From: Photobacterium atrarenae
GTDB lineage: Bacteria; Pseudomonadota; Gammaproteobacteria; Enterobacterales; Vibrionaceae
Reading direction: 5' to 3'
DNA: 64,000 nucleotides
Assembly: GCF_024380015.1 (NCBI RefSeq)
Contig: NZ_CP101509.1
Coordinates: forward strand, 434,001 to 498,000
A program made the position numbers and the translations under genes. Below the pieces are notes generated by a model. That model worked only from the letters and a program-made list of their open reading frames with translations. It had not been told where the DNA came from and made no database searches. Shown piece by piece: positions 62,987-64,000 of the stretch; the first letter of the stretch is position 1; every line of letters begins with the position of its first letter.

Positions 62987-64000
62987 ATGAATGACGTTTA
63001 TCTGTGCGATGCGGTACGAACCCCCATCGGCCGCTACGGCGGGGCGCTGGCTTCGGTGCGGGTCGATGATCTGGCGGCGCTGCCCATCAAAGCGTTAATG
63101 GCGCGCAACCCGGAAGTAAACTGGCAGCAAGTCGATGATGTATTGCTCGGCTGTGCCAACCAATCCGGCGAAGACAACCGCAATGTGGCAAGAATGGCGA
63201 CCCTGATCGCCGGACTGCCGATCGAGGTTCCCGGCGCGACCATCAATCGGCTGTGCGGCTCCGGTCTCAACGCGATCGGCGATGCCGCCCGCGCCATTCG
63301 ATCCGGCGAGACCGATTTAATCATCGCCGGCGGCATTGAGAGCATGTCCCGCGCGCCGTTCGTCATACCCAAGGCCACCAGCGCCTTTGCCCGCTCGGCA
63401 GAGCTGTACGATACCACCATGGGCTGGCGGTTTATCAATCCCGAATTTGACCGGCAGTTCGGCACCGAAACCATGCCAAAAACCGCTGAAAACCTGGCGG
63501 CTGAGTTTGGGATCAGCCGCGCCGATCAGGACAAGTTTGCCGTCAGCAGCCAACTCAAAGCCGCCACCGCCCAGGAAGACGGACGGCTGGCTGAAGAGAT
63601 CATCGCCGTCACCCTGGCCAACAAAAAAGGACCGCCGACCATTGTCGATCAGGATGAGCACCTGCGCGCTACCAGCTTCGACAAACTCAGCCAGCTCAAG
63701 CCCCTGTTTGAAGGCGGCACCATCACCGCCGGCAATGCCTCAGGGATCAACGATGGCGCCGCCGCCCTGCTACTGGCCTCTGCCGCCGGACTGAAGCAAC
63801 ACAACCTGACGCCCCGAGCCAGAATCCTGGGAATGGCCGTCGCTGGTGTTCCGCCGCGCATCATGGGGCTCGGGCCGGTACCGGCCACCCAAAAACTGCT
63901 GAGCCAACTCAACATGACCCTGAGTGATTTTGACCTGTTGGAATTTAATGAGGCGTTCGCGGCCCAGGCGCTCACCTGTACCCGCCAGCTCGGCCTGGCG
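62987..64000 (+). CDS. 3-oxoadipyl-CoA/acetyl-CoA thiolase (PcaF-like), runs off the window
   Basis: 338 residues are visible, of about 400 expected. The start [22 protein letters not shown] and the strings [29 protein letters not shown] and [17 protein letters not shown] resemble beta-ketoadipyl-CoA thiolases more than ordinary acetoacetyl-CoA thiolases (from memory). The nucleophile is Cys90 in [10 protein letters not shown]; the NEAFA histidine-region motif is present, while the final cysteine lies beyond the edge. AAAGGA precedes the ATG. It would cleave a beta-ketoacyl-CoA to acetyl-CoA and a shorter acyl-CoA. Confidence 0.9.
   Translation, partial: MNDVYLCDAVRTPIGRYGGALASVRVDDLAALPIKALMARNPEVNWQQVDDVLLGCANQSGEDNRNVARMATLIAGLPIEVPGATINRLCGSGLNAIGDAARAIRSGETDLIIAGGIESMSRAPFVIPKATSAFARSAELYDTTMGWRFINPEFDRQFGTETMPKTAENLAAEFGISRADQDKFAVSSQLKAATAQEDGRLAEEIIAVTLANKKGPPTIVDQDEHLRATSFDKLSQLKPLFEGGTITAGNASGINDGAAALLLASAAGLKQHNLTPRARILGMAVAGVPPRIMGLGPVPATQKLLSQLNMTLSDFDLLEFNEAFAAQALTCTRQLGLA

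Noticed and set aside
1..64000. CRISPR array, prophage or rRNA operon
   Set aside because: No regularly spaced repeats, phage structural genes or rRNA sequence were recognised in the window.

Overview
The window is a gene-dense bacterial chromosome segment, moderately GC-rich in the core genes and AT-richer near 21.4-23.2 kb. Protein content and layout suggest a marine gammaproteobacterium, most likely Vibrionaceae and Photobacterium-like: a glyA-sda-soxBDAG-purU sarcosine operon beside a GbdR-like regulator, an AI-2E transporter, a PhoX phosphatase, a PA2779/PA2778 pair and a very large lipoprotein pullulanase. The genus is inference from gene content; no rRNA is present.

Layout. 0-7.3 kb: the end of a large aminopeptidase P, an oppABCDF-type peptide importer and a HTH regulator. 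7.3-9.2 kb: a complete group IIC intron just behind the terminator of the next operon. 9.3-21.3 kb: the sarcosine/one-carbon operon on the minus strand (glyA, serine dehydratase, soxB-D-A-G, purU, nhaC) with a divergent DJ-1/AraC regulator. 21.4-28.2 kb: an accessory patch holding an IS110 fragment, a GNAT enzyme, a decayed AI-2E transporter fragment, a secreted orphan, an iron-type ABC importer and an EamA exporter, ending at the intact AI-2E gene. 28.3-34.8 kb: a DUF2955/HlyD pair and a formate dehydrogenase with hydrogenase-type electron-transfer subunits. 34.9-40.0 kb: four genes encoding three dynamin-like GTPases and a small membrane-anchored protein, set between remnants of a formate transporter and probably of a GNAT enzyme. 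40.1-50.0 kb: ordinary metabolic and surface genes. 50.2-56.3 kb: a 2039-residue double-GH13 pullulanase/amylase. 57.0-57.2 kb: tRNA-Asp and tRNA-Ser. 57.3-64 kb: a LysR regulator diverging from an operon of a KamA-family radical SAM protein, CoA-transferase A and B, a class III aminotransferase and a 3-oxoadipyl-CoA-type thiolase that runs off the window.

How they fit. Sarcosine oxidase yields glycine and methylene-THF. GlyA joins these to serine, serine dehydratase gives pyruvate, PurU releases formate from formyl-THF, and the formate dehydrogenase 11 kb away could oxidise that formate with NAD(P)+. The last operon reads as a route from an alpha-amino acid to its beta-isomer, then to a beta-keto acid, its CoA ester and thiolytic products; 2-aminoadipate via 3-oxoadipate is the most attractive candidate, but this is inference. 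The two systems most worth testing are this aminomutase operon and the dynamin-like GTPase module.
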